Assembly: GCA_023450335.1 (NCBI GenBank)
Contig: JAEXHA010000147.1
Coordinates: forward strand, 1 to 25,797
Length of the DNA stretch: 25,797 nt
Direction: 5' to 3'
DNA from: Actinomycetes bacterium
GTDB taxonomy: Bacteria; Actinomycetota; Actinomycetes; Actinomycetales; Microbacteriaceae
Part shown: positions 6,984 to 14,151 of the stretch, one piece after another
How positions within the stretch are numbered: position 1 is the first letter of the stretch
How the letters are laid out: each line of letters opens with the position of its first letter
Notes under the pieces: generated by a model
Databases searched by the model: none
What the model was told of the DNA's origin: nothing
Seen by the model: only the letters and a program-made list of their open reading frames with translations
Translations under genes and position numbers: made by a program

Positions 6984-8450
6984 ATGACCGATGCCCGCGC
7001 GTTCCCGCCCGGCTTCCGCTTCGGCGTCGCCACGGCGGCGTACCAGATCGAGGGCGCCGCGTTCGAGGACGGTCGCACGGCATCGATCTGGGACGCCTTC
7101 AGCCGCGTCCCCGGCGCGGTGATCGGCGGGGACAACGGCGACGTCGCGTGTGATCACTATCACCGCTACCGCGACGACGTGGCCCTCATGAAGGACCTCG
7201 GGCTCGACACCTACCGCTTCTCGGTCTCGTGGGCGCGTGTGCGCCCCGACGGCGGCGCGGTCAACCCGAAGGGCGTCGACTTCTACAAGCGCCTCGTCGA
7301 TGAGCTGAGGGATGCCGGCATCCGCCCCTGGATCACCCTCTACCACTGGGATCTGCCCCAGGCTCTGGAAGACCGCGGCGGCTGGACGGTCCGCGACACC
7401 AGTGACCTGTTCACGGAGTACGCCCTCGGTCTGCATGACGAACTCGGTGACCGGGTCACGGAGTGGACGACACTCAACGAGCCGTGGTGCTCGTCGTTCC
7501 TCAGCTACACCGCCGGCATCCACGCGCCCGGGCGCTACAGCGTCACCGACGGCGTCCTGGCCGCCCACCACCTGCTGCTCGGCCACGGCCAGGCCCTGCG
7601 CGAACTGCGGGCCCGCGACGCGTCGCTGGATCTCGGCATCACGCTGAATCTCACCGAGGCGCAGCCGGTCGACCCCACGTCGCCGGGCGACCTCGACGCG
7701 GCCCGCCGTATCGACGGTCAGTTCAACCGCTGGTTCCTCGACCCGGTCTTCCGCGGTCAGTACCCGGCCGACATCATCGAAGACATCCGTGCGGTGGATG
7801 CCGCAGCGATCGACGCCCTCGACGCGGCCGTGCGCCCCGGAGATATGACGACCATCGCGCAGCCGCTCGACGTGCTCGGCGTCAACTACTACCACCGCGA
7901 GTTCGTCGGCGCGCAGCCCGATCCGCACCCCCCGGCAGCCGGCGATGCGCCCACTGGGCGGCCGTCGAAGTCACCGTTCCCGTCACACCACGGCATCCAC
8001 TGGCACGAGCGGGGCCTGCCCCGCACCGTGATGAACTGGGAAGTGGACCCGGCAGGTCTGACCGCGTTGCTGCAACGCGTCTGGACCGAATACGCACAGC
8101 CGGTGGGGACCGCGCTGTACGTCACGGAGAACGGTGCGGCGTTCGACGACGAGCCTGTCGTCGAAGCCGGGGTCGTGCGGGTGCACGACACCGAGCGGAC
8201 GGATTTCTTGCGGGGGCATCTGGGGGCGATCATCGATGCGGCCGAGGCCGGCGTCGACGTGCGCGGCTACTTCTACTGGTCGCTGCTCGACAATTTCGAA
8301 TGGGCATGGGGGTACGACAAGCGGTTCGGGATCGTACGCGTGGACTACGACACTCAAAAGCGTACGTTGAAAGACAGCGCACTGGACTATCGTCGGGTCA
8401 TCGCCGCAAAGGCGATCGACGTTCCCGCAGCGACGAGGGAGGTGCCGTGA
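6984..8450 (+). CDS. bglC: GH1 beta-glucosidase, cytoplasmic
   Basis: A 488-residue glycoside hydrolase family 1 enzyme. It cleaves beta-glucosides such as cellobiose with retention of configuration. The opening FPPGFRFGVATAAYQIEGA is the family N-terminal signature. The acid/base is Glu166 in TLNEPW and the nucleophile is Glu382 in YVTENG; the C-terminal WSLLDNFEWAWGY lines the sugar pocket. There is no signal peptide, so it works in the cytoplasm on imported sugar. The ATG at 6984 has AGGA at 8 nt and gives a standard-length enzyme; an open frame continues upstream but overlaps the permease. Its stop overlaps the regulator start. The gene order supports a bglC role; activity on other beta-glycosides is possible. 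Confidence 0.95.
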   Translation: MTDARAFPPGFRFGVATAAYQIEGAAFEDGRTASIWDAFSRVPGAVIGGDNGDVACDHYHRYRDDVALMKDLGLDTYRFSVSWARVRPDGGAVNPKGVDFYKRLVDELRDAGIRPWITLYHWDLPQALEDRGGWTVRDTSDLFTEYALGLHDELGDRVTEWTTLNEPWCSSFLSYTAGIHAPGRYSVTDGVLAAHHLLLGHGQALRELRARDASLDLGITLNLTEAQPVDPTSPGDLDAARRIDGQFNRWFLDPVFRGQYPADIIEDIRAVDAAAIDALDAAVRPGDMTTIAQPLDVLGVNYYHREFVGAQPDPHPPAAGDAPTGRPSKSPFPSHHGIHWHERGLPRTVMNWEVDPAGLTALLQRVWTEYAQPVGTALYVTENGAAFDDEPVVEAGVVRVHDTERTDFLRGHLGAIIDAAEAGVDVRGYFYWSLLDNFEWAWGYDKRFGIVRVDYDTQKRTLKDSALDYRRVIAAKAIDVPAATREVP

Positions 8451-9460
8451 CGATCGAAAGTGCTCGTGCGACCGCGACGATCGAAGAGGTCGCAGCGGCG
8501 GCCGGGGTGTCGCGGTCGACGGTCTCGCGCGTCGTGAACGGGTCGACGGCGGTCAGTCCCGCCGCGCTCGAGGCGGTGCAGCGGGCCATCTCCGATCTGA
8601 ACTACGTGCCCAACCGCGCGGCACGGTCGCTGGCCAGTCGTGCCACGATGGCCATCGCCCTGGTGGTGCCTGAAGACACCACCCGGTTCTTCGGCGACCC
8701 GTTCTTCGCGCTGATCGTTTCGGGCATCCACGCCCGGCTCAGCCGTTCAGAGTACGTGCTCAACCTGATCATCGCCAGCGACGACCCCCGCGACAAGACC
8801 GCCGCGTATGTGCGCAGCGGCGCGGTCGACGGCGCCATCGTCGTGTCACACCACACCAGCGACATGTTCATCGATCGCATCGCGGCTGCGGTGCCCGTCG
8901 TCTACGGCGGCCGTCCGGTCCGTGAACGCGAACGCGACTACTACGTCGACGTCGACAACCTCGCCGGGGCCCGCGCGGCCACCGAGTATCTCGTCGGCAA
9001 GGGGCACACGCGCATCGCCACGATCACCGGGCCGCTGACCATGCCCGCCGGCGTGGACCGGCTCGAGGGCTACCGCGAGGCGCTGGCCGCGGCCGGGCTG
9101 ACCGAGGGACCCATCGAGGACGGTGACTTCACCGCGGACGGGGGCGCGCGGGCGATGCAGCGCATCATCGCCTCGGGCGAAGAGATCGACGCGGTGTTCG
9201 TCGCGAGCGACCTCATGGCGCGCGGCGCGTTGGCGACCTTGGGCCCGGCGGGAATCCGCGTGCCCGACGACCTCGCGATCATGGGCTTCGACGATTCGCC
9301 GGTCGCGACGAGCGTGACGCCGCAGCTGACGACGATGCGCCAGCCGTCCTACGCGCAGGGTGAGCGGATGGCCGACATCCTGCTGACGATCCTGTCCGGC
9401 GGCCAGGCGCCGCACGTGACCGTGCTCGACACCGACCTGGTCGTCCGCGCCTCCGCCTGA
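8447..9460 (+). CDS. cebR: LacI-family repressor of the beta-glucoside operon (CebR-like)
   Basis: A 337-residue LacI/GalR regulator. The N-terminal helix-turn-helix and hinge are clear: TIEEVAAAAGVSRSTVSRVV near residues 10-29, then LNYVPNRAARSLASR. The rest is the periplasmic-binding-like ligand domain, with SDLMARGAL and IMGFDDSPVA typical of the family. The GTG start overlaps the stop of the beta-glucosidase gene (GTGA) with GAGGGAGG just upstream, so it is co-translated with the operon. The 14-bp boxes before the first gene match the CebR/CelR consensus, making this protein the probable binder. As the last gene it would repress its own synthesis. The inducer, cellobiose or a related sugar, is inferred from homologues. 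Confidence 0.9.
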   Translation: MTIESARATATIEEVAAAAGVSRSTVSRVVNGSTAVSPAALEAVQRAISDLNYVPNRAARSLASRATMAIALVVPEDTTRFFGDPFFALIVSGIHARLSRSEYVLNLIIASDDPRDKTAAYVRSGAVDGAIVVSHHTSDMFIDRIAAAVPVVYGGRPVRERERDYYVDVDNLAGARAATEYLVGKGHTRIATITGPLTMPAGVDRLEGYREALAAAGLTEGPIEDGDFTADGGARAMQRIIASGEEIDAVFVASDLMARGALATLGPAGIRVPDDLAIMGFDDSPVATSVTPQLTTMRQPSYAQGERMADILLTILSGGQAPHVTVLDTDLVVRASA

Positions 9461-9557
9461 CGAGGGCTGGCGCACGCGGCGATCACCGTCGGCGGGGGTC
9501 CCACCGCTCCGATCTGCGGAGAATCGCGCCGATATCGGACGCGAACCGGCGTATCAG

Positions 9558-9634
9558 TCCGAACTTCGCGCGGATCTCCGCACTTCGTGCGACTCTCCAC
9601 ATTTCGTGCGAGTCTCCGCGCGTCGCGCGAGTTC
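9558..9634. repeat. Imperfect 19-bp tandem repeat array of mini-hairpins
   Basis: Four units start at 9558, 9577, 9596 and 9615 (period 19), each beginning TCC; a degenerate fifth begins at 9635. Unit cores are small inverted repeats: CGCAC-TTC-GTGCG in unit 2, a close variant in unit 3 and CGCGC-GTC-GCGCG in unit 4. The array lies in the 266-bp noncoding gap between the convergent cebR-like and uraA-like genes. No believable reading frame covers it. Confidence 0.6.
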
Positions 9635-9690
9635 TCAGCGCTGTGTGAAGGGCGTCGCGCGCACAGCACGTCTCCTCCCCGCGGGTTGAT

Positions 9691-9721
9691 GGATGCCGGA
9701 GGCGCAGTGCCCCCGGCATCC
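9691..9721. terminator. Bidirectional terminator-like hairpin
   Basis: GGATGCCGG (9691-9699) pairs with CCGGCATCC (9713-9721). After one mismatch the stem continues as GGC/GCC around the loop GCAGT. It sits just past the stop of the minus-strand permease gene and downstream of the plus-strand repressor gene. There is no T-tract, as is common in actinobacteria. Confidence 0.6.
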
Positions 9722-9726
9722 ACTCA

Positions 9727-11073
9727 CTACTGCGGGTCGCCGCCCAGCTGGCCGATCGGCACGATGGGGCCGCCGTCGTCGGCGCCCGTCTTGCGCGCGC
9801 GGGCGATCGCGTTGCCCAGGTGGTAGATCACCAGCGCCGCGACGGTGCCCAGCACGATGCCGCCGAACTGCAGCTGCTCGAACGTCATCGTGAACCCGGC
9901 GATCGCCACGACGAACGACACGGCGACCGTGTACTGGTTCACCGGACGCGAGAAGTCGACCTGGTTGTCGACCCAGATCTTGATGCCGATGACGCCGATG
10001 AGGCCGTACAGCGCGGTCGTCACGCCGCCGAGCACGCCCGCCGGCAGCGCGAAGATCACCGCGCCGACCTTGGGCGAGAACGCCAGCAGGATCGCGATGA
10101 TGCCCGCGACCCAGTAGGCGGCCGTGGAGTACACGCGGGTGGCGGCCATCACGCCGATGTTCTCACCGTAGGTCGTGGTGCCCGACCCGCCGAACGCGCC
10201 GGCGACCGTGGTGGCGATGCCGTCGGCGATCAGCGCCCGTCCGGTGCGCTTGTTGACCGTGGGGTCCTCGGTCATCGTCGCGACGCCGCGCACGTGACCG
10301 ACGTTCTCGGCGACGAGCACGAGCACGACCGGCAAGAACATCGGCAGCAGGCCCCAGGCGACCGGATCGCCGAAGGCGGGCAGGTGGAACTTCGGCAGGC
10401 CGAACCAGGCGGCCGATTCGACGGCGGAGAAGTCGACTTTGCCCATCACGATCGCGACGAGGTAACCCACGACGACGCCGAGGAAGATCGACACCCGCCC
10501 CAAGAACCCGCGGAACAGCACGGAGAACAGCACGCACGCGACCAGGGTGATCGTGGCCAGCAGCGCGTCGACCTGGAAGTTCTGCCAGGCCACCGGCGCC
10601 AGGTTCAAGCCGATCAGCGCGACGATGGCGCCCGAGACGACCGGCGGCATGAGCTTCTCGATCCAGCCCGTGCCCGTCGCCTGCACCAGGAAGCCGATGC
10701 CGGCCAGCAGCACGCCGGCGACGAAGACGCCCAGCAGCGCCTGCGAGATCTGTTCAGGGGTCTCCAGCGGCTTGCCTCCGCCGGGGCCGGCCGCGAGGAT
10801 CGGCGCGATGAATGCGAACGATGAGCCGAGGTAGCTGGGCAGGCGGTTGCCGGTCAGCACCAGAAACAGCAGCGTGCCCAGGCCCGAGAACAGCAGCGTG
10901 GTCGACACCGGGAAGCCGGTGAGCACCGGCACCAGGAAGGTGGCGCCGAACATCGCGACGACGTGCTGTGCGCCGATGGCGATGGTTCCCGGCCAGTTCA
11001 GGCGCTCGTCGGGATTGACGACGGCGCCGCGTTCGATGTGACGGCCGTCGCCGTGCAGGGTCCAGATGGGCAT
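9727..11073 (-). CDS. uraA: NCS2-family uracil/xanthine permease (UraA-like)
   Basis: A 448-residue nucleobase:cation symporter-2 protein with 12 to 14 hydrophobic segments, importing a nucleobase across the inner membrane. The sequence VAENVGHVRGV and GTTTYGENIGVMAATRVYS match the substrate-binding region of UraA, with glutamates in both places, so uracil is the best guess; xanthine or uric acid carriers belong to the same superfamily. The ATG at 11073 is preferred over the longer frame: it has GAGGAG (11081-11086) 7 nt upstream, and the extra N-terminus is Arg-rich and not membrane-like. The gene is downstream of purC on the same strand (98-bp gap), so both serve nucleotide supply. Confidence 0.88.
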   Translation of the reverse strand: MPIWTLHGDGRHIERGAVVNPDERLNWPGTIAIGAQHVVAMFGATFLVPVLTGFPVSTTLLFSGLGTLLFLVLTGNRLPSYLGSSFAFIAPILAAGPGGGKPLETPEQISQALLGVFVAGVLLAGIGFLVQATGTGWIEKLMPPVVSGAIVALIGLNLAPVAWQNFQVDALLATITLVACVLFSVLFRGFLGRVSIFLGVVVGYLVAIVMGKVDFSAVESAAWFGLPKFHLPAFGDPVAWGLLPMFLPVVLVLVAENVGHVRGVATMTEDPTVNKRTGRALIADGIATTVAGAFGGSGTTTYGENIGVMAATRVYSTAAYWVAGIIAILLAFSPKVGAVIFALPAGVLGGVTTALYGLIGVIGIKIWVDNQVDFSRPVNQYTVAVSFVVAIAGFTMTFEQLQFGGIVLGTVAALVIYHLGNAIARARKTGADDGGPIVPIGQLGGDPQ

Positions 11074-11171
11074 GCGTGTGCTCCTCGCGGGTGGGTTGCT
11101 CCCGTCACGATATCTGGGAGAACCCTGAGAGGCGTGGATGCCACTCGGACGACATCCGCGCGCGTGCCTCG

Positions 11172-12122
11172 TCAGGCCGAGGTGAGTCGTGCCAGCAGCT
11201 CGCGGTATCGCGCTGTGGTCGCGGCGACGACGTCGGCCGGCAGCGGCGGTGGCGTGCCCTGCCGGTCCCAGTTCACCGAGATCCAATCGCGTACGGGCTG
11301 CTTGTCGAAGCTGGCCATGCGCTCGGCCGGAGTGGTCCCGGTGCGCCAGACCCCGGCATCCCAGTACCGCGACGAGTCGCTCGTGAGCACCTCGTCGGCG
11401 AGGGTCAGGATGCCGGTCTCGTCCAGCCCGAACTCGAACTTGGTGTCCGCGAGGATCAGACCCTTCGCCTCGGCCGTGCGGGCGGCGCGCGTGTAGATCT
11501 CGAGCGAGGTGTCACGCAGCTGCGCGGCGATGTCGGCGCCCACCAGCTCGACCGTGCGCTCATACGAGATGTTCTCGTCATGCTCGCCCAGGGGGGCCTT
11601 GTAGGCGGGGGTGAAGATCGGCTCGGGCAGCCGGTCGCCGTTGGACAGTCCCGCCGGCAGCGCGATGCCGCACACGGTGCCGGTGCTCTGGTACTCGGCC
11701 CAGCCCGAGCCGGTGAGGTACCCGCGCACGACGCACTCGACCGGCTGCATCTCGAGCGCCCGCACGAGCATCGCCCGTCCGGCGACTTCGGCCGGGATCA
11801 GCGACTGCAGGTCGTCGGCGGTGTTCGCGATGCCGTCGGCGCCGAGCGTCAGCGCGTGGGGTGCGGCCAGGTGGTTGGGGATGCGTCGCCCGCCGTCGGC
11901 GCCGGAGAGCTGGTCGAACCACCACAGGCTGAGCGTCGTCAGCAGGGCGCCCTTGTCGGGGATGGCGGGGTCGAGCACGTGGTCGAAGGCGCTGACGCGG
12001 TCACTGGCGACGACGAGCATACGGTCGGTGGGCGCGTCCGGACCGGCCGGGCGGTACAGATCGCGCACCTTTCCGGAGTAGACATGGGTCCAGCCGGGCA
12101 GGGATTCTGGCGTGTCCGTCAC
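11172..12122 (-). CDS. purC: SAICAR synthetase PurC
   Basis: A 316-residue phosphoribosylaminoimidazole-succinocarboxamide synthase. It joins CAIR and aspartate using ATP in purine synthesis. Family motifs in order are the N-terminal YSGKVRDLY, SDRVSAFDHVL, ECVVRGYLTGSGW and PEPIFTPAYKA, then DTKFEFGLDE near the C-terminus. The GTG start at 12122 is chosen because a GATAAT hexamer lies 6 nt upstream and the length suits the family. The open frame runs further upstream but there overlaps the divergent DUF2695 gene and codes for low-quality, Arg-rich sequence. There is no Shine-Dalgarno sequence before the GTG, which fits a leaderless message. Confidence 0.95.
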   Translation of the reverse strand: MTDTPESLPGWTHVYSGKVRDLYRPAGPDAPTDRMLVVASDRVSAFDHVLDPAIPDKGALLTTLSLWWFDQLSGADGGRRIPNHLAAPHALTLGADGIANTADDLQSLIPAEVAGRAMLVRALEMQPVECVVRGYLTGSGWAEYQSTGTVCGIALPAGLSNGDRLPEPIFTPAYKAPLGEHDENISYERTVELVGADIAAQLRDTSLEIYTRAARTAEAKGLILADTKFEFGLDETGILTLADEVLTSDSSRYWDAGVWRTGTTPAERMASFDKQPVRDWISVNWDRQGTPPPLPADVVAATTARYRELLARLTSA

Positions 12123-12128
12123 CGGTAC

Positions 12129-12134
12129 ATTATC
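12129..12134 (-). promoter_or_regulatory. -10 element GATAAT for purC
   Basis: GATAAT on the minus strand, 6 nt before the GTG at 12122, is the best -10 match of the purine genes here. Its distance predicts transcription starting at the start codon. No -35 is evident. Confidence 0.55.
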
Positions 12135-12182
12135 CACCGCCGGCGTGGCGTGGGAGGGCGATGCGATGTCGGAGGCCCCCGG

Positions 12183-12188
12183 AAGACT
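12183..12188 (+). promoter_or_regulatory. Candidate -10 element (AAGACT) for the DUF2695 gene
   Basis: AAGACT keeps the A at position 2 and the final T of a -10 hexamer and lies 6 nt before the ATG at 12195. There is no Shine-Dalgarno sequence. The placement is like that of neighbouring leaderless candidates. Confidence 0.35.
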
Positions 12189-12194
12189 GTCGGC

Positions 12195-12614
12195 ATGAGC
12201 ACCATCGATGTCGAGGCCGAGATCGTTCTCCGTGATGCGGCGAGCCGGCTCCTCACGCCATTGCCGGGTGAGTGTCTGGCCTGTTATGAGAACCGTATGC
12301 TGGCCGACTTCGGGTGCGACAACACCCTGCGATTCGCTCGCGCCTACCGCGACGAGCGGGCGCCGCGGGCGACGGCGCTCGAGCGGACGCTGGGCGACCG
12401 GGGCGGTTACTGCGACTGCGAGGTGCTGTGGAACGTGTTCGAGGTCGCTCGCGAGTTGTGGACGCCGGAGCGCTGGGAGGCGGGTGAGGACGGGGAAGGT
12501 GACTTCTACATCGAGGCTGAGCCGCCCGATCAGATTCCGGCGTGTGCAACGGTTCGCGGCGGTTCGACCCAGCCGTGTCACTGGTGGCAGCGGCAACGCC
12601 GGCCGCGGTGGTGA
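12195..12614 (+). CDS. Small cysteine-rich DUF2695-type protein
   Basis: A 139-residue protein with the conserved core of DUF2695: CLACYENRMLADFGCDNTLRFA, then RATALERTLGDRGGYCDCEV. Seven cysteines are present, at 27, 30, 41, 73, 75, 117 and 128, forming CxxC, C, CxC and two single sites; the last falls in GSTQPCHWW. That pattern suggests a structural metal site, probably zinc, but no function is known for the family. The start is ATG at 12195 with no ribosome site and a possible -10 6 nt upstream. It is divergent from purC and convergent with the L-2-hydroxyglutarate oxidase gene. The longer upstream frame is antisense to purC and is not credible. Confidence 0.75.
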   Translation: MSTIDVEAEIVLRDAASRLLTPLPGECLACYENRMLADFGCDNTLRFARAYRDERAPRATALERTLGDRGGYCDCEVLWNVFEVARELWTPERWEAGEDGEGDFYIEAEPPDQIPACATVRGGSTQPCHWWQRQRRPRW

Positions 12615-12682
12615 GCGGGGCGGAGCCGGCTGTCAAGGATACCGGCGGCGAGACCTCGCGACGAGCATGGCCGCGATGTGTC

Positions 12683-13885
12683 CTAGGCCCGCGTCTCGGC
12701 GAGGAAATGCTCTACGAGGTACTGGGCGATGGCCATCGAGCTGGTCGCCGCCGGTGACGGGGCGTTGCGCAGCACGGTGACGGCGCCGATCTGGTCGACG
12801 GCGAAGTCGTCCAGCAGTTCACCGCCGCGACCCCACGCCTGGGCGCGGACGCCGGCGGCACTCTTGCGCTCGAGGTCGGCCATGGTCAGCTCGGGCACGA
12901 ACCGCCGCGCCTTGCGGAAGTAGCGGGCCTTCAGCAGCGACGCCGAGATCTCGTCGACGCCCATGCGCCAATGCTGTCGGGCCAGGGGGCCGGCGCCGGG
13001 CCAGCGCAGCGACTCCCACGTGTCCTTCGGCGAGATGTTCCGCCACGTGTACCCCTCGCGCGCCAGCGCCGGCACGGCATTCGGGCCGACGTGGACGTTG
13101 TCGTACACGCCACGGGTGAAGTGCACCCCGAGAAACGGGAAGCGCGGGTCCGGAACGGGGTAGATCATGCCGTTGACCAGGTCGGTGCGGTGGCGCGCGA
13201 GCTCCCAGTACTCGCCGCGGAACGGCAGGATCTTCGGTGACGCATCGGCGCCGACGAGGCGGGCGATCACGTCGGACTGCAGACCCGCCGCCGCGATCAC
13301 CCGGTCGAAGACGAACTCCCCGCCGGTGCTCACGACCCGTACGCGGCCGTTCTCGGGGTGGATGCCGGTGACCTCAGTGTGCAGGCGGATCTGACCTCCC
13401 GCGGCGCGCACATCCTGCGCCATCGCCTCGGTGATGCTCGCGTAGTCCACTACGGCCGTGTGGGGAGAGTGGACGGCGGCGACGCCTGCGACGTGTGGTT
13501 CGATCTCGCGCAGCCGCCCGACGTCGTCGATGCGGGTCAGGTCCGGCACGCCGTTGGCCTTCGACCGCCGCTCGATCTCGGCCAGCGCGCCCAGTTCGGT
13601 CTCGTCCACCGCGACGACGAGTTTGCCGACCTCGCGGTACGGCAGCCCCTTCTCGAGACAGAACTCGCGCATCTGCACCCGGCCCTTCGCGCACAGCGTC
13701 GCCTTCAGCGATCCGGGTGCGTAGTACAGGCCCGCGTGCACCACACCGGAGTTGCGACCGGTCTGATGCTGCGAGAGCCGGGCCTCCTTCTCGAGCACGG
13801 TGACCTCGGCGCCGGCCGCCGACAGTTCACGTGCCAGGGCGATGCCGACGATCCCGCCGCCGATGATGCCGATCTGCTCCACCAT
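12683..13885 (-). CDS. lhgO: L-2-hydroxyglutarate oxidase
   Basis: A 400-residue FAD-dependent oxidoreductase of the DAO family that oxidises L-2-hydroxyglutarate to 2-oxoglutarate, probably passing electrons to oxygen or quinones. The N-terminal dinucleotide fold is GIIGGGIVGIALA with the following acidic VLEKE. The stretch SQHQTGRNSGVVHAGLYY is characteristic of L-2-hydroxyglutarate oxidases, as are PFRGEYWEL and VGPNAVPAL. The length is normal for LhgO. The ATG at 13885 has GGGGGA upstream. A 266-bp gap with a GC-rich tract and an inverted repeat separates it from putA on the same strand. Proline breakdown feeds 2-oxoglutarate, so a shared metabolic role is plausible but not shown. Confidence 0.9.
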   Translation of the reverse strand: MVEQIGIIGGGIVGIALARELSAAGAEVTVLEKEARLSQHQTGRNSGVVHAGLYYAPGSLKATLCAKGRVQMREFCLEKGLPYREVGKLVVAVDETELGALAEIERRSKANGVPDLTRIDDVGRLREIEPHVAGVAAVHSPHTAVVDYASITEAMAQDVRAAGGQIRLHTEVTGIHPENGRVRVVSTGGEFVFDRVIAAAGLQSDVIARLVGADASPKILPFRGEYWELARHRTDLVNGMIYPVPDPRFPFLGVHFTRGVYDNVHVGPNAVPALAREGYTWRNISPKDTWESLRWPGAGPLARQHWRMGVDEISASLLKARYFRKARRFVPELTMADLERKSAAGVRAQAWGRGGELLDDFAVDQIGAVTVLRNAPSPAATSSMAIAQYLVEHFLAETRA

Positions 13886-13972
13886 GTGGTCGTCCCCCAG
13901 TGACGTCGTGCGCGCCGTCCCCCGCGGCGCACTACGTACAGCATCACGCGAACCGCGCCCCCGTGGCAACCG

Positions 13973-14015
13973 CCCCCAGCCCGCCCGCCCCCGCCCGCCC
14001 GGCCCGGCCCGGCCC
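13973..14015 (-). promoter_or_regulatory. G-rich tract, G-quadruplex candidate upstream of lhgO
   Basis: The minus strand carries nine runs of three or more G separated by 1-2 nt spacers, the longest GGGGG. It lies about 90-130 nt before the lhgO start. If transcribed, the leader could form an RNA quadruplex; if not, a DNA one could form near the promoter. Confidence 0.45.
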
Positions 14016-14020
14016 GCAAA

Positions 14021-14079
14021 AGAACAACTGGCGGACGAGAGAACGGGTGAACCCCGTATCCTCGGCGCCCAGTTGTTCT
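14021..14079. terminator. Long inverted repeat downstream of putA
   Basis: AGAACAACTGG (14021-14031) and CCAGTTGTTCT (14069-14079) are perfect inverted copies 37 bp apart. Inside is a smaller ACGGG/CCCGT stem (14043-14057). Read in the putA direction the outer stem ends in TTCTTTTGC, a weak T-tract, so it may terminate putA mRNA. GAGAGAAC (14036-14043) can also pair with GTTCTCTC (14075-14082), giving an alternative fold. Confidence 0.45.
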
Positions 14080-14151
14080 CTCGCCGAGGGGTGGCGGTGT
14101 GGGCGCGGAGGGTGGCGGTCTCTCGCGAGAGGGGGGCGTGGGGCGCGGGCG

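Noticed and set aside
9558..9634. The 19-bp repeats as a CRISPR array
   Set aside because: There are no unique spacers: units follow each other directly. Units are too short and imperfect, and no cas genes are nearby.
9883..11286. Extending the nucleobase permease upstream of 11073
   Set aside because: The extra 71 residues are basic and not membrane-like, and the ATG at 11073 has GAGGAG at 7 nt.
12122..12596. A longer N-terminus for PurC
   Set aside because: The added 158 residues are Arg/Pro-rich, unlike any PurC, and would run antisense through the DUF2695 gene. The GTG at 12122 has a good -10 element.
12195..12614. A frameshift near the C-terminus of the DUF2695 protein
   Set aside because: The ending with GSTQPCHWW and a basic tail looks like a natural C-terminus, and the frame stops normally with TGA before the convergent gene.
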